Notes: generated from the sequence alone by a model not told the origin. A DNA stretch of 64,000 bases from an uncultured Chitinophaga sp. (GCF_902168175.1 NZ_CABHOU010000101.1:1-64000); one strand, 5' to 3'; shown: positions 54,363 to 63,324, numbered from the stretch's first letter. Numbers and translations: made by a program.

Positions 54363-55568
54363 ATGACTAAAGAGATAAACATCGGACTTATACGGGAACA
54401 GAAAATACCCCACGATAACCGCGTTGCCTTTACACCCCTGCAATGTAAATGGATCATGTCGCACTACCCCGGCATTACGATTACTGTACAGCCTTCGCCC
54501 GAACGGTGTTTCAGCGACCAGGAGTACCGCGATGCCGGCATTAAATTGTCGGAAGATCTTTCGCATTGCAGCATACTGCTGGGCATAAAGGAAGTACCTG
54601 TGGAACACCTGCTGCCTGGTAAAACCTATCTCTTTTTCTCTCATACCAAGAAAAAGCAACCGCATAACAAACACATGCTGCAAACCATACTCGAAAAGCA
54701 AATAACGCTGATCGATTATGAATGCCTGGTGCATGACGACGGACAACGTATACTGGGCTTTGGCTTTTTTGCGGGCGTAGTGGGCGCGCATAACGGGCTG
54801 CTGGCCTATGGCGAACGGACAGGCACTTTTAAGTTCAAACGCGTACACGAATGCCGCGACTTCCAGGAACTGATCACACATTACTTTGGCGTAAAAATAC
54901 CACCTGTTAAGATAGTGGCTACCGGTTCGGGCCGCGTTACCGCAGGCATTTTGGAGGTGATGGGCTTACTCGGCATCAAATATATACCGCCTGAGGAGTT
55001 CATGATCAACAGTTATGCTTACCCGGTGTATACACAGTTAAAAGCAGGCGAACTTTATCTCCGCAAAACAGATAAAACGTACAGCCGGGAAGACTTTCAC
55101 AATCATCCCGAAAAATATGACTGTAAGTTCCTTCCCTACGTTACCTGTAGTGATATACTGATGAACGGGATTTACTGGGATAAAAACATAGAGCCCCTGT
55201 TTACCTGGGCCGATATGGCCAAAGACAACTTCCGCCTGCAGGTGATCGCCGATATTACAGACGATGCCCAGGGCTCCATACCCTGTAACCTTGGCGATGG
55301 TACGATCGAAGAGCCTGTATACGATGTAAACCGCTTTTCCCGCCAGAAAATAGCGCCGTTTAATGAAGAAGGCGTTACCATGATGTGCGTTGGCAACCTG
55401 CCAAACGAACTGCCCCGCGATGCTTCGCAGTACTTCGGCGACCAGCTGATGAAATTCGTATTCGACGAGTTATTGAAAACGGAGAGTAAAATGATAGACA
55501 GGGCCACTATCGCAAGGGCCGGCGGGCTTACTGCTCACTATGACTACCTGGAAGACTATGTAGCTTAG
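54363..55568 (+). CDS. Saccharopine dehydrogenase (NAD, lysine-forming)-like enzyme
   Basis: 401 residues. AlaDH/PNT-type N-terminal domain (IGLIREQKIPHDNRVAFTPLQCKWI, SPERCFSDQEYRDAGIKL) followed by a Rossmann NAD-binding region (KIVATGSGRVTAGILEVMGLLGIKYI). Related proteins in Bacteroidota are annotated as saccharopine dehydrogenase or alanine dehydrogenase family. The exact reaction is not certain because lysine biosynthesis genes of the aminoadipate route are not visible here. Stop codon overlaps the convergent trmN6 gene stop. Confidence 0.8.
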   Translation: MTKEINIGLIREQKIPHDNRVAFTPLQCKWIMSHYPGITITVQPSPERCFSDQEYRDAGIKLSEDLSHCSILLGIKEVPVEHLLPGKTYLFFSHTKKKQPHNKHMLQTILEKQITLIDYECLVHDDGQRILGFGFFAGVVGAHNGLLAYGERTGTFKFKRVHECRDFQELITHYFGVKIPPVKIVATGSGRVTAGILEVMGLLGIKYIPPEEFMINSYAYPVYTQLKAGELYLRKTDKTYSREDFHNHPEKYDCKFLPYVTCSDILMNGIYWDKNIEPLFTWADMAKDNFRLQVIADITDDAQGSIPCNLGDGTIEEPVYDVNRFSRQKIAPFNEEGVTMMCVGNLPNELPRDASQYFGDQLMKFVFDELLKTESKMIDRATIARAGGLTAHYDYLEDYVA

Positions 55569-56281
55569 AGGTAGAGATAATAATCCTTTAATAAATGGGT
55601 AAAATCAGGGGTGTATTGATGATTGGCATCGTAAATACGCAGGGTATCCGTATGCGTAGTTACTTCTTCCCTGGTGAAAATAGCGATAGTCCTAAAAAAG
55701 CCATGCTTCGGCGTTTGCTGCACATCCAGGCGGTGTTCCATGGCAAAACCTTTATCCTCCGCCAGTTCCTCGAACTTATCAAATTGACTGTACGGCAGTA
55801 GTACAGAAAACTTACCATCTTCTGCCAGGTTATCGTCGATGGCTTTTACGAGGGCCTCAAAATCGAGTTCTGTAGCGTGCATGGCGGCATTACGGGAAGT
55901 ATTGAAACTCTTCAGCGCATTTTCATAAAAGGGCGGGTTCGTGATGATGAATTCGTAAGGCTCCTCTGCACGAAAAGCCCTCACGTCCGCATGAATCACC
56001 TGCAACCTGTCGGCCCATGGCGAGGTGGCAAAGTTTTCTTCGGCCTGCGCAAAGGCATCGGCATCCAGTTCAATAGCATCAATAAATGCGGGGGTTTGCT
56101 GTGCCAGCATCAGGCTTAACAGGCCAGTACCGGCACCAATATCCAAAATGCGGCTAACGGGCTGTTCGCGTATATACATGGCGGTGAAAGCGCCTTGTAT
56201 ACATGCATCGGTACATACCCGCATGGCGGCGCGCTGCTGTTGTACGGTAAATTGTTTGAACTGGAAATAATTATTGGCCAT
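55565..56281 (-). CDS. trmN6: tRNA1(Val) adenine-37 N6-methyltransferase, YfiC/TrmN6
   Basis: 238 residues. SAM-dependent methyltransferase: N-terminal FKQFTVQQQRAAMRVCTDACIQGAF (YfiC/TrmN6 signature region), SAM motif I ILDIGAGTGLLSLMLAQ, and the catalytic NPPFY motif in FIITNPPFYENALKS. It methylates A37 of tRNA-Val in E. coli. Convergent with the dehydrogenase at 54363 and divergent from no gene; the next gene on the same strand (GH29) ends 2 bases before its start, so the two may be cotranscribed. Confidence 0.92.
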   Translation of the reverse strand: MANNYFQFKQFTVQQQRAAMRVCTDACIQGAFTAMYIREQPVSRILDIGAGTGLLSLMLAQQTPAFIDAIELDADAFAQAEENFATSPWADRLQVIHADVRAFRAEEPYEFIITNPPFYENALKSFNTSRNAAMHATELDFEALVKAIDDNLAEDGKFSVLLPYSQFDKFEELAEDKGFAMEHRLDVQQTPKHGFFRTIAIFTREEVTTHTDTLRIYDANHQYTPDFTHLLKDYYLYL

Positions 56282-56283
56282 AT

Positions 56284-58428
56284 TTATTGCGCTATATGCA
56301 ATTCCAGGTTCGGCAAACGCATGTCACGGTGAATGGAAACCGGATTGTACAACTCCCAGCTGTACGAAAACAGTTCTCCTTTTTTTAGGTTCAGCGGCTG
56401 CAAACGCTGACGGTACATGAGTTGCGGCACCTTTTTATCTATCGAAAAAATCGTTTTCTTCGCGAACCGGTTATATACTTTTACCACCAGTTTATTCAAT
56501 CCTGCTTTAAAAGGAAGTACCAGGTACTCCTGTTGGGTGAACCCTCTTGCAGGGTTGTTGTGTACCAGCTGCTCTTCCCCGTTTAAAAACACCTGTATAC
56601 CATCTCCACTCGTCAGCCGCACGATATACGGGCCTTCTTCTGCGGCGGTTATTTCCTGGTAAATATACCAGCTGTTATTCCACTCAGCCGGCAACTCGTA
56701 GGTCTGATCATTCTTCCATTGCTTAAGCGCCCAGGGTTTGCCATTTTCCTGCGGCCACGGCTCACTTACATTTATCTTATCAATATCACCATTCGCCCAG
56801 CTAATGCCATTCCAGTAAGGGCCTGCTACATACATACTGCTCCAGTTAAGCACGCGCGATGGTTTGCTGATCTCAATAGAATCTGTACCCTCGAGTTTTA
56901 CGGTTTGATTGCGATCGTTGTAACGGAGATTGATGAACTTATCTTTCTCCTGCCGGGTAAAGGCCAGCCAGGGTATCACCCTCATTTCCGCCGTTATTTT
57001 TATATCCCAGCTGTTTGCAACGGTACTGCGATAATAACTGTTATAGTCAACGCCGGAAAAGCTGTAATGTTTTTCGGCGTTATGCCTGTCGAGTACAAGA
57101 TGTTCGCCCGGCGACATTTTTTGTACCTGTTGCGGCTCCACCGTATAACCGCCCTTAAAGCTAATCTTTAATACCCTAATACGATCATTTAGTTTAAACT
57201 TCGATGGCAGTTCTATCTCCATTCCCCCCTCTCCTGTACGAATGCGGCAAGGCAGTTTTACGTTGTTACTGTCCAGTAATGCAACGGATGTTACTTCGCC
57301 GGTTAGGCCTGGTAAAACAAGGGTATTATTTTCGGGCTGATGCATTAAACTGAGGTACAACTTATTTGCTTTGGCCGTCACTTCTCCCCAGTCAAAGAAC
57401 GTGCTGAAAGGTGTGGAGGTGGTGCCATACACGGCCTCTCCGTTTACTGCTAACCATTTGCCTATACGCAACAGTACCTCCTTCTCAAAGTTAACTACAG
57501 AGCCATCGCCCCGGGGACCTATATTCAGCAGGTAGTTACCGCCGCGGCTGGCTACTTTTAACAGGCCTTCCAGTTTCTGTTTCGCCTTATCGTTTACACT
57601 GCCATGTTCCTGCCAGGAGCGGTAGCCCCAGGTTTCGTCGTACACCGAAGCGGGCGTTTGCCAGGGTGTAGCCACTTTGTAACTGGGATAATCATTATCC
57701 CCCATCACGCAAAAATCACCGGCATCATTACCCAGCCGGCCGCTTACCATACAATCGGGTTGCAGGCGGTGTACCAGTGTGGCCAGGTCCTGGCTTTGCG
57801 AAGCTGTTAATGAACCCATATCGAACCATATTTCAGACATAGGCCCGTAATTGGACATCAGTTCTGTTACCTGGTTCATGTTATATTGATGATGCGCCTC
57901 CGTGATGGGATCGCTGTTGTGGCTGGATATCGGGTAGGCTTCGGGAAAGTGCCAGTCGATGAGTGAAAAGTATACGCCAAATTTAAGGCCGTGGCGTTTG
58001 CAGGCATCTGCCAGTTCCTTTACCACATCGCGATGATACGGCGTGGCGTCAACTACATTATAACCGGTGTAAGCCGATTTGAACATACAAAAGCCATCAT
58101 GGTGTTTTGATGTGATGACCACCGACTTCATACCGGCAGCTTTGGCCAGGCGGGCAATAGAATCGGGCTTCCAGTTTTCGGGGTTGAAACGTTTGGCCAC
58201 ATCGCCATATGTATCGCTGTAAATACCTGCATGCGCCTGTATCTGCTCGCTGTAACCCACGGTTACAGGTTTGCCGTTCCATACACCACCCAAGGTGCTG
58301 TAAATAGCGCCCCAGTGAATGAACATGGAATACTTCTGGTCCTTCCACTCCTGCAGTGCGGCTTTATGTTGTGCGTTGACTGCGATGGTGCTAATGGTCC
58401 AGATAACAAGCAGGACTAACTTCTTCAT
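56284..58428 (-). CDS. Secreted GH29 alpha-L-fucosidase
   Basis: 714 residues. Signal peptide MKKLVLLVIWTISTIAVNA. The GH29 barrel is clear: YSMFIHWGAIYSTLGGVWNG, KSVVITSKHHDGFCMF, GVYFSLIDWHFPEA and EIWFDMGSL, whose Asp is the expected nucleophile. The C-terminal region (about 380-714) holds beta-sandwich modules, probably carbohydrate-binding or DUF-type, with a lectin-like TVKLEGTDSI and a galactose-binding-like EEGPYIVRLTSGDGIQVFLNGE segment. Acid/base Glu not assigned because it varies in this family. Exo-acting release of terminal fucose is expected. Confidence 0.92.
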   Translation of the reverse strand: MKKLVLLVIWTISTIAVNAQHKAALQEWKDQKYSMFIHWGAIYSTLGGVWNGKPVTVGYSEQIQAHAGIYSDTYGDVAKRFNPENWKPDSIARLAKAAGMKSVVITSKHHDGFCMFKSAYTGYNVVDATPYHRDVVKELADACKRHGLKFGVYFSLIDWHFPEAYPISSHNSDPITEAHHQYNMNQVTELMSNYGPMSEIWFDMGSLTASQSQDLATLVHRLQPDCMVSGRLGNDAGDFCVMGDNDYPSYKVATPWQTPASVYDETWGYRSWQEHGSVNDKAKQKLEGLLKVASRGGNYLLNIGPRGDGSVVNFEKEVLLRIGKWLAVNGEAVYGTTSTPFSTFFDWGEVTAKANKLYLSLMHQPENNTLVLPGLTGEVTSVALLDSNNVKLPCRIRTGEGGMEIELPSKFKLNDRIRVLKISFKGGYTVEPQQVQKMSPGEHLVLDRHNAEKHYSFSGVDYNSYYRSTVANSWDIKITAEMRVIPWLAFTRQEKDKFINLRYNDRNQTVKLEGTDSIEISKPSRVLNWSSMYVAGPYWNGISWANGDIDKINVSEPWPQENGKPWALKQWKNDQTYELPAEWNNSWYIYQEITAAEEGPYIVRLTSGDGIQVFLNGEEQLVHNNPARGFTQQEYLVLPFKAGLNKLVVKVYNRFAKKTIFSIDKKVPQLMYRQRLQPLNLKKGELFSYSWELYNPVSIHRDMRLPNLELHIAQ

Positions 58429-58477
58429 GCAATGGTATTAGTGGGTAAAACGGGATAGCTTCTGCATTATAGCCTTT

Positions 58478-59491
58478 TTACTCGCCGAAAACGGCGCGGG
58501 CGCTGGGCACAACGTCCAATGGTACAAATTCGCCGGCCAGGTATTTATAATACGCTGTCATGGCGATCATGGCCGCATTGTCGGTACAGTACTCAAACTT
58601 CGGGATATAATATTGCCAGTTATGTTTTGCTGCGTACTCGGCCAGCCCCTTCCGTAAACCGGAATTGGCGCTTACACCGCCGGCTATGCTCATTTGCCGG
58701 ATGCCTGTTTCTTCAGACGCCTTTACCAGTTTATTCAGCAGTATCGTTACAATACGGTGCTGGATAGAGGCGCAGATGTCTGCCAGGTTCTTTTCCACGA
58801 ACTCCGGATCTTTCGCCCTGTTCTCCTGCAAAAAGTACAGGATACCGGTTTTAAGTCCGCTAAAGCTAAAGTTGAGGCCGGGGATCTGGGGTTCGGTGAA
58901 CTTAAAACGAAGCGGGTTACCCTCCTTCGCATGTTTATCGATAAGCGGGCCGCCCGGATAAGGCAGTCCTATCAGTTTAGCGCTTTTGTCAAATGCTTCG
59001 CCGGCCGCATCGTCCAGCGTTTCGCCAATCACTTTCATGTTCAGCGGACTGTTACATTGTACGATTTGGGTATGACCGCCGGAAACGGTAAGGCAAAGGA
59101 AAGGGAAAGAGGGTTTGGGATCTTCGATGAAGTTGGCCAGTACGTGTGCCTGCATGTGGTGTACACCAATGAGGGGAATGTTAAGGGCCAGCGCCATTGA
59201 CTTTGCAAAGCAACTGCCTACCAGCAGCGAACCAATCAGGCCGGGGCTTTGGGTAAAGGCGATCGCACTAAGTTCGTGCATATCAACGCCTGCCTGTTTC
59301 AGCGCAGCGTCTACCACGGGCACAATGTTCTCCTGGTGCGCGCGCGAAGCCAGTTCGGGCACTACGCCACCGTACTGTTCGTGAACGGCCTGGTTGGCAA
59401 TAATATTGGAAAGCACTTTCCCGTCTACCAGCACAGAGGCACTTGTTTCATCACATGATGATTCTATCGCTAAGATTTTAACAGCCGTCAT
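58478..59491 (-). CDS. tsaD: tRNA N6-adenosine threonylcarbamoyltransferase TsaD
   Basis: 337 residues. Kae1/TsaD family: N-terminal IESSCDETSASVLV, metal-binding HMQAH (His-x3-His), DDAAGEAFDKSAKLIGLPYPGGPLID, and SIAGGVSANSGLR. It makes the t6A37 modification of ANN-decoding tRNAs with TsaB and TsaE. Minus-strand TATCTTTG at 59500-59507 lies 8 bases upstream of the ATG. Monocistronic or first gene of a short transcript. Confidence 0.97.
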   Translation of the reverse strand: MTAVKILAIESSCDETSASVLVDGKVLSNIIANQAVHEQYGGVVPELASRAHQENIVPVVDAALKQAGVDMHELSAIAFTQSPGLIGSLLVGSCFAKSMALALNIPLIGVHHMQAHVLANFIEDPKPSFPFLCLTVSGGHTQIVQCNSPLNMKVIGETLDDAAGEAFDKSAKLIGLPYPGGPLIDKHAKEGNPLRFKFTEPQIPGLNFSFSGLKTGILYFLQENRAKDPEFVEKNLADICASIQHRIVTILLNKLVKASEETGIRQMSIAGGVSANSGLRKGLAEYAAKHNWQYYIPKFEYCTDNAAMIAMTAYYKYLAGEFVPLDVVPSARAVFGE

Positions 59492-59499
59492 AAGGTTTG

Positions 59500-59507
59500 C
59501 AAAGATA
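59500..59507 (-). promoter_or_regulatory. -7 element TATCTTTG before tsaD
   Basis: Exact TAnnTTTG on the minus strand, 8 bases before the start codon; predicted very short leader. Confidence 0.5.
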
Positions 59508-59530
59508 CGCCACCGCGCACAATTTCAGTG

Positions 59531-60784
59531 TTAATTGCTCCTGATCGCTACCACAGGGTCGAGTTTAGAGGCCGACCAGGCAGGAATGAAGCCCGCTACT
59601 ATGCCTACGAAAACCGAAATACTCAGTCCGAAAATGATTTTGCCAGGCGACAGGAAAAAGTCGAAATGGATCACTTTGGTGGCTATTACTGCCATTCCAT
59701 ACACCACCGTGAGGCCCAGCAGGCCTCCAAGTATACATAACAGGATGGATTCCATCAGGAATTCCATCAGGATAATATTACGTTTGGCGCCAATTGCTTT
59801 TTTCAGTCCGATGATGCTGGTACGCTCCTTAACGGTTACGAACATAATATTCGCAATCCCGAAACCACCCACTAACAGGGCGAATATACCAATCATTAAT
59901 CCTCCTGCATTGAGTACGCCGAACAGCGAGTTCAGTTCACTCTGGATGGTAGTGATTTCGTTCAGTGAAAAGTTATCTTCCTGGGTTGGTCTTAATCGTC
60001 TTATGGCACGCATAGTACCGGTCAAATCATCTTTCAGTTGTTGCACCGATACGCCATCGCGCGCCTTTACCATCAGGTAAGGGTCGGCAAACCGGCGTTC
60101 GTCTACAATAGTACGGGCAAACATATAAGGCATGATAGCCGAATCGTCGAAGTTAATACCGCCAAGGATGCCGTCGCCCTTGAACTTAAGGGCACCTATC
60201 ACTTTACAGTTGCGGCCGCTGAAGCGGATGGTCTGGCCCAGTGCTGCTTCTGCTGAGGGAAACAGCGCCTGCCATATATTGCCGCCCAGTATCACTACGT
60301 TGGCGCCGTTGTTGGTTTCGGTGGCCGAAAAGTACCTGCCGCTAATAATATCCAGGGTGGTTACGTCCTCAAACTCCTGTGTTACGGCCATTAACTGTAT
60401 GTTCTCCATATAGTCCTTCCCGTATTCTAACTTTTTACCGCCGGCCGAAAACACGAAAGCCGATGCTGCCGCGCTCTTTACCTTTTCCTGGAGCGGTTTT
60501 AGTTCCTTGTAAACAGGTTCGGGACGGTTTACATACTTCCACCAGGGCATATCTGGCCCGCCACCCCAGGGCCATTTCTGGATATAGATCACATTACTGC
60601 CCAGCGATTCTACCTCGCTGCGCACGTTGCGTTCCAGGCTTTCTGTAGCGGCAAAAACCGCGATAATGCAGAAAATGCCGATGGTAATACCCAGCAGCGA
60701 AAGGAAGGTACGCACCTTGTTCACCCGCAGTTCCTGCAGGGCCATCTTTAAACTGTTCCAGAGAATCTTAAGGGTGGAGAGCAT
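59531..60784 (-). CDS. MacB/FtsX-type ABC transporter permease
   Basis: 417 residues. Four transmembrane segments in the FtsX arrangement: TM1 FLSLLGITIGIFCIIAVFAA, a large periplasmic MacB-core domain (about 45-280), and TM2-TM4 in the last 140 residues (GLMIGIFALLVGGFGIANIMFVTV, ILLCILGGLLGLTVVYGMAVIA, IIFGLSISVFVGIVAGFIPAW). Likely part of a tripartite or lipoprotein/efflux transporter; no ATPase gene is adjacent in the window. The ATG is 4 bases after a -7 element. Confidence 0.9.
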   Translation of the reverse strand: MLSTLKILWNSLKMALQELRVNKVRTFLSLLGITIGIFCIIAVFAATESLERNVRSEVESLGSNVIYIQKWPWGGGPDMPWWKYVNRPEPVYKELKPLQEKVKSAAASAFVFSAGGKKLEYGKDYMENIQLMAVTQEFEDVTTLDIISGRYFSATETNNGANVVILGGNIWQALFPSAEAALGQTIRFSGRNCKVIGALKFKGDGILGGINFDDSAIMPYMFARTIVDERRFADPYLMVKARDGVSVQQLKDDLTGTMRAIRRLRPTQEDNFSLNEITTIQSELNSLFGVLNAGGLMIGIFALLVGGFGIANIMFVTVKERTSIIGLKKAIGAKRNIILMEFLMESILLCILGGLLGLTVVYGMAVIATKVIHFDFFLSPGKIIFGLSISVFVGIVAGFIPAWSASKLDPVVAIRSN

Positions 60785-60788
60785 ACAT

Positions 60789-60796
60789 CAAATTTA
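60789..60796 (-). promoter_or_regulatory. -7 element TAAATTTG before the ABC permease
   Basis: Exact TAnnTTTG on the minus strand, ending 4 bases before the ATG; predicted leaderless transcript. Confidence 0.5.
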
Positions 60797-60880
60797 ATCT
60801 TTATCGCCATACTTTCGCCCGGTTTATTGACCAATGGAACAGGGAACTTGCCAGCGGGGAAGCATCTGGGGGAAAATACT

Positions 60881-60888
60881 TACCTTTG
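60881..60888 (+). promoter_or_regulatory. -7 element TACCTTTG before prfC
   Basis: Exact TAnnTTTG, 17 bases before the ATG at 60906. Lies downstream of an in-frame ATG at 60834, supporting 60906 as the start. Confidence 0.55.
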
Positions 60889-60905
60889 CAGCCATTTTTC
60901 TATTC

Positions 60906-62489
60906 ATGAAGTACGCTAACGAGATCAACAGGCGAAAGACTTTTGCCATTATTGCCCACCCCGATGCGGGTAAAACGACCCTTACAGAGAAGTTCCTGCT
61001 GTTCGGCGGCGCTATCCAAACGGCGGGTGCTGTTAAGTCTAACAAGATAAAAAAACATACTACCTCCGACTTTATGGAGATCGAGCGCCAGAGAGGTATC
61101 TCGGTAGCTACCTCCGTAATGACCTTCGAATACCGCGACACACTGGTTAACCTGCTGGATACGCCCGGTCACAAGGACTTTGCCGAAGATACTTACCGCA
61201 CGCTTACCGCAGTAGACAGTGTGGTGCTGGTGATCGACTGCGTAAAAGGTGTGGAAGAGCAAACCGAAAGGCTCATGGAAGTATGCCGCATGCGCGATAC
61301 GCCGGTAATCATTTTCGTCAACAAAATGGACCGCGACGGTAAAAACCCTTTTGACCTGCTGGACGAGCTGGAAGAAAAGCTGAACATCAGCGTACGCCCC
61401 CTGAGCTGGCCTATTAACGGCGGTAAAGACTTTAAAGGCGTATACAACCTGTACGATAAAAGCTTCGTGAGTTTCGCCCCTAACAAAAAGGCCACCGACG
61501 AAGATATTATACCCATGCCGGACGTAAACGTACCCCGCGTAGACGAGCTGTTTAACGCCCAGGACGCAGCGCAGCTGCGTAATGACGTGGAACTGATCGA
61601 GGGTGTGTACGACCCGTTCGACAAGCAACCTTACCTCGAAGGTAAAATGGCACCTGTGTTTTTTGGCAGCGCTGTAAACAACTTCGGTGTAAAAGACATG
61701 CTCGACACCTTTGTGGAAATTGCACCGGTGCCGCGCACACGCCCTTCGACCGCACGTGAAATTGAGCCCGGCGAAGACAAGTTCACCGGTTTCATATTTA
61801 AAATACACGCCAACCTCGATCCCCGCCACCGCGACAGGATCGCCTTTTTGCGCATTTGCTCCGGCAGGTTCGAAAGGAATAAGTTCTACCATCACGTACG
61901 CCTCGATAAAGACGTTCGTTTCTCAAACCCCTACACCTTTATGGCCCGCGATAAAAACGTGGTAGACGACGCCTACCCGGGCGACGTAGTAGGTTTGTTT
62001 GATACCGGTAACTTTAAGATCGGCGATACGCTTACTGAGGGCGAAAACCTTTACTTTACAGGCATCCCAAGCTTCTCTCCCGAGTTGTTTAAGGAGCTGG
62101 TAAACAAGGACCCGATGAAGACGAAGCAACTGGAGAAAGGTATACGCCAGTTAACAGACGAGGGCGTGGCCCAGTTGTTTACCCAGCACAGTGGTAACCG
62201 CAAGATCATTGGTTGCGTGGGCGAACTGCAGTTTGAGGTAATACAATACCGCCTGTTACAGGAGTACGGTGCGGCCTGCCAGTTCAATAGCCTGCCTTTT
62301 TACAAGGCCTGCTGGATTACCGGCCCTAAACAAAAGATCGAAGACTTTATCCGCTTTAAAAGCTCGAACATCGTGGAAGATAAGGACGGGCACCTGGTAT
62401 ACCTGGCCCAGTCGGAATGGTACCTCAATACAGAACGTACCAACAACCCTGAAATAGAGTTCCACTTTACTTCAGAAATTCATAAGTAA
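60906..62489 (+). CDS. prfC: Peptide chain release factor 3 (RF3)
   Basis: 527 residues from the ATG at 60906; an in-frame ATG at 60834 would add 24 residues not found in RF3. Translational GTPase: G1 AHPDAGKTTL, G3 DTPGHKDF, G4 NKMDRDG, then domains II and III with the RF3-type C-terminus (EYGAACQFNSLPFYKACWITG). Recycles RF1/RF2 after peptide release. Followed by a symmetric hairpin terminator. Confidence 0.97.
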   Translation: MKYANEINRRKTFAIIAHPDAGKTTLTEKFLLFGGAIQTAGAVKSNKIKKHTTSDFMEIERQRGISVATSVMTFEYRDTLVNLLDTPGHKDFAEDTYRTLTAVDSVVLVIDCVKGVEEQTERLMEVCRMRDTPVIIFVNKMDRDGKNPFDLLDELEEKLNISVRPLSWPINGGKDFKGVYNLYDKSFVSFAPNKKATDEDIIPMPDVNVPRVDELFNAQDAAQLRNDVELIEGVYDPFDKQPYLEGKMAPVFFGSAVNNFGVKDMLDTFVEIAPVPRTRPSTAREIEPGEDKFTGFIFKIHANLDPRHRDRIAFLRICSGRFERNKFYHHVRLDKDVRFSNPYTFMARDKNVVDDAYPGDVVGLFDTGNFKIGDTLTEGENLYFTGIPSFSPELFKELVNKDPMKTKQLEKGIRQLTDEGVAQLFTQHSGNRKIIGCVGELQFEVIQYRLLQEYGAACQFNSLPFYKACWITGPKQKIEDFIRFKSSNIVEDKDGHLVYLAQSEWYLNTERTNNPEIEFHFTSEIHK

Positions 62490-62505
62490 GTATATCGATA
62501 GTGAT

Positions 62506-62537
62506 AAAAAAGCCGGTCAATCAACAGACCGGCTTTT
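62506..62537 (+). terminator. Terminator of prfC
   Basis: AAAAAGCCGGTC/GACCGGCTTTTT stem with an 8-base loop; A-run before and T-run after make it potentially bidirectional. Confidence 0.9.
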
Positions 62538-62556
62538 TCATTTGTATCAACATACA

Positions 62557-62588
62557 AAAAAAAGGCCGCGCCCAGGATAAGGCGCGGC
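62557..62588 (-). terminator. Minus-strand terminator after the 24-codon ORF
   Basis: Stem GCCGCGCC/GGCGCGGC; on the minus strand followed by a run of T. Starts 17 bases after the stop of the small ORF. Confidence 0.7.
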
Positions 62589-62605
62589 TTATTCGTACGA
62601 CCAAC

Positions 62606-62680
62606 TCAATTATCGCGTTGTAAAAAATTTTCGGGGTTACAATCACTTTTAATTTTAACCTGCAACGAAGATAGGTGCAT
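62606..62680 (-). CDS. Candidate 24-residue small protein
   Basis: ATG to TGA frame MHLSSLQVKIKSDCNPENFLQRDN, with one Cys and mixed charge. Bounded upstream by the terminator at 62740-62787 and downstream by a strong GC-rich terminator, so it may be its own transcription unit. No recognised family and no clear promoter. Could equally be a small RNA without translation. Confidence 0.3.
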   Translation of the reverse strand: MHLSSLQVKIKSDCNPENFLQRDN

Positions 62681-62727
62681 ATCATCCGGATCATTTACGA
62701 TATTGGAAATATGATTTACGCAATGCG

Positions 62728-62787
62728 GAAAATAAAAAAGCACGGCAGTTTACAAAAGATGTTACAATCTACTGTAAACCGCCATGC
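62728..62787 (-). terminator. Strong minus-strand terminator, 15-bp stem
   Basis: Arms 62740-62754 and 62773-62787 pair over 15 bp with two wobbles that form only in minus-strand RNA, followed by TTTTTTATTTT at 62729-62739. Confidence 0.75.
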
Positions 62788-62852
62788 TATTATCTTTAAG
62801 ACCGCCGATCCTTATTTCATTCCCTACTGCACAAAGCATCAATAAATAAAAA

Positions 62853-62876
62853 ACCGCCCGGAAATACCCGGACGGT
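62853..62876 (-). terminator. Terminator of the small secreted protein gene
   Basis: ACCGCCCGG/CCGG-ACGGT stem with one mismatch, followed on the minus strand by TTTTTTATTTATT; 25 bases after the stop codon. Confidence 0.8.
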
Positions 62877-62900
62877 CTCTCTACATATGCATGGTTTCCG

Positions 62901-63224
62901 TTAAAATCCTGCGTTTATTACCACCGTTCCGCTCACTCTTGGCCTTGGAGGCAATGGTAACGGAAAAGGAGGTGGCGGCGGTAAAAGCGGCGGGTGAACC
63001 ACCACTACGCGGCCTCTTGCCCTTCGCGGCGCCTCGTAATAAACATGATCTCTTCTTTCATTCCTGTAATATCTTTTATCTCTGCAATCATCCCTGCGGT
63101 CATAACGTCGGTCGTCGCAATGGTCATAACGCTTGTGGTGTCCTTTTTTGTGACCTCTGCCCTGGGCAGATAAAGAGAGTGAAACACCTGTAACAAGCAA
63201 CATAAGGAGCATTAGCTTTTTCAT
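62901..63224 (-). CDS. Small secreted His/Arg/Asp-rich protein with proline-rich C-terminus
   Basis: 107 residues from the ATG at 63224; an upstream in-frame start at 63263 adds residues before the signal peptide and is unlikely. Signal peptide MKKLMLLMLLVTGVSLSLSAQ. The mature protein has a charged, His-, Arg- and Asp-rich half (GHKKGHHKRYDHCDDRRYDRRDD...) and a Pro-rich tail (PPLLPPPPPFPLPLPPRPR). Composition is unusual; metal binding or cell-wall/surface interaction is possible but unproven. Single gene with its own terminator. Confidence 0.75.
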   Translation of the reverse strand: MKKLMLLMLLVTGVSLSLSAQGRGHKKGHHKRYDHCDDRRYDRRDDCRDKRYYRNERRDHVYYEAPRRARGRVVVVHPPLLPPPPPFPLPLPPRPRVSGTVVINAGF

Positions 63225-63324
63225 AGCCTTGTTTTTTAAATTGATGGTTGTTTTAATTACCACTTCTTTCTTTACACCGGTGTTTCGATTGGTAACTTAT
63301 AGCTGTAATTTCAAGAAGTGTGCC

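Larger units (their letters stand above)
62490..62900. other. 411-base gap with stacked minus-strand terminators and a possible small gene
   Basis: Holds the prfC terminator, then three minus-strand hairpins with T-runs (62565-62588, 62740-62787, 62853-62876) and a 24-codon open frame at 62606-62680. No annotated-size gene. Confidence 0.7.

Noticed and set aside
60900..61895. A 331-residue open frame on the minus strand inside prfC.
   Set aside because: Exact antisense of the RF3 gene, composition typical of a shadow frame, and no family motif.
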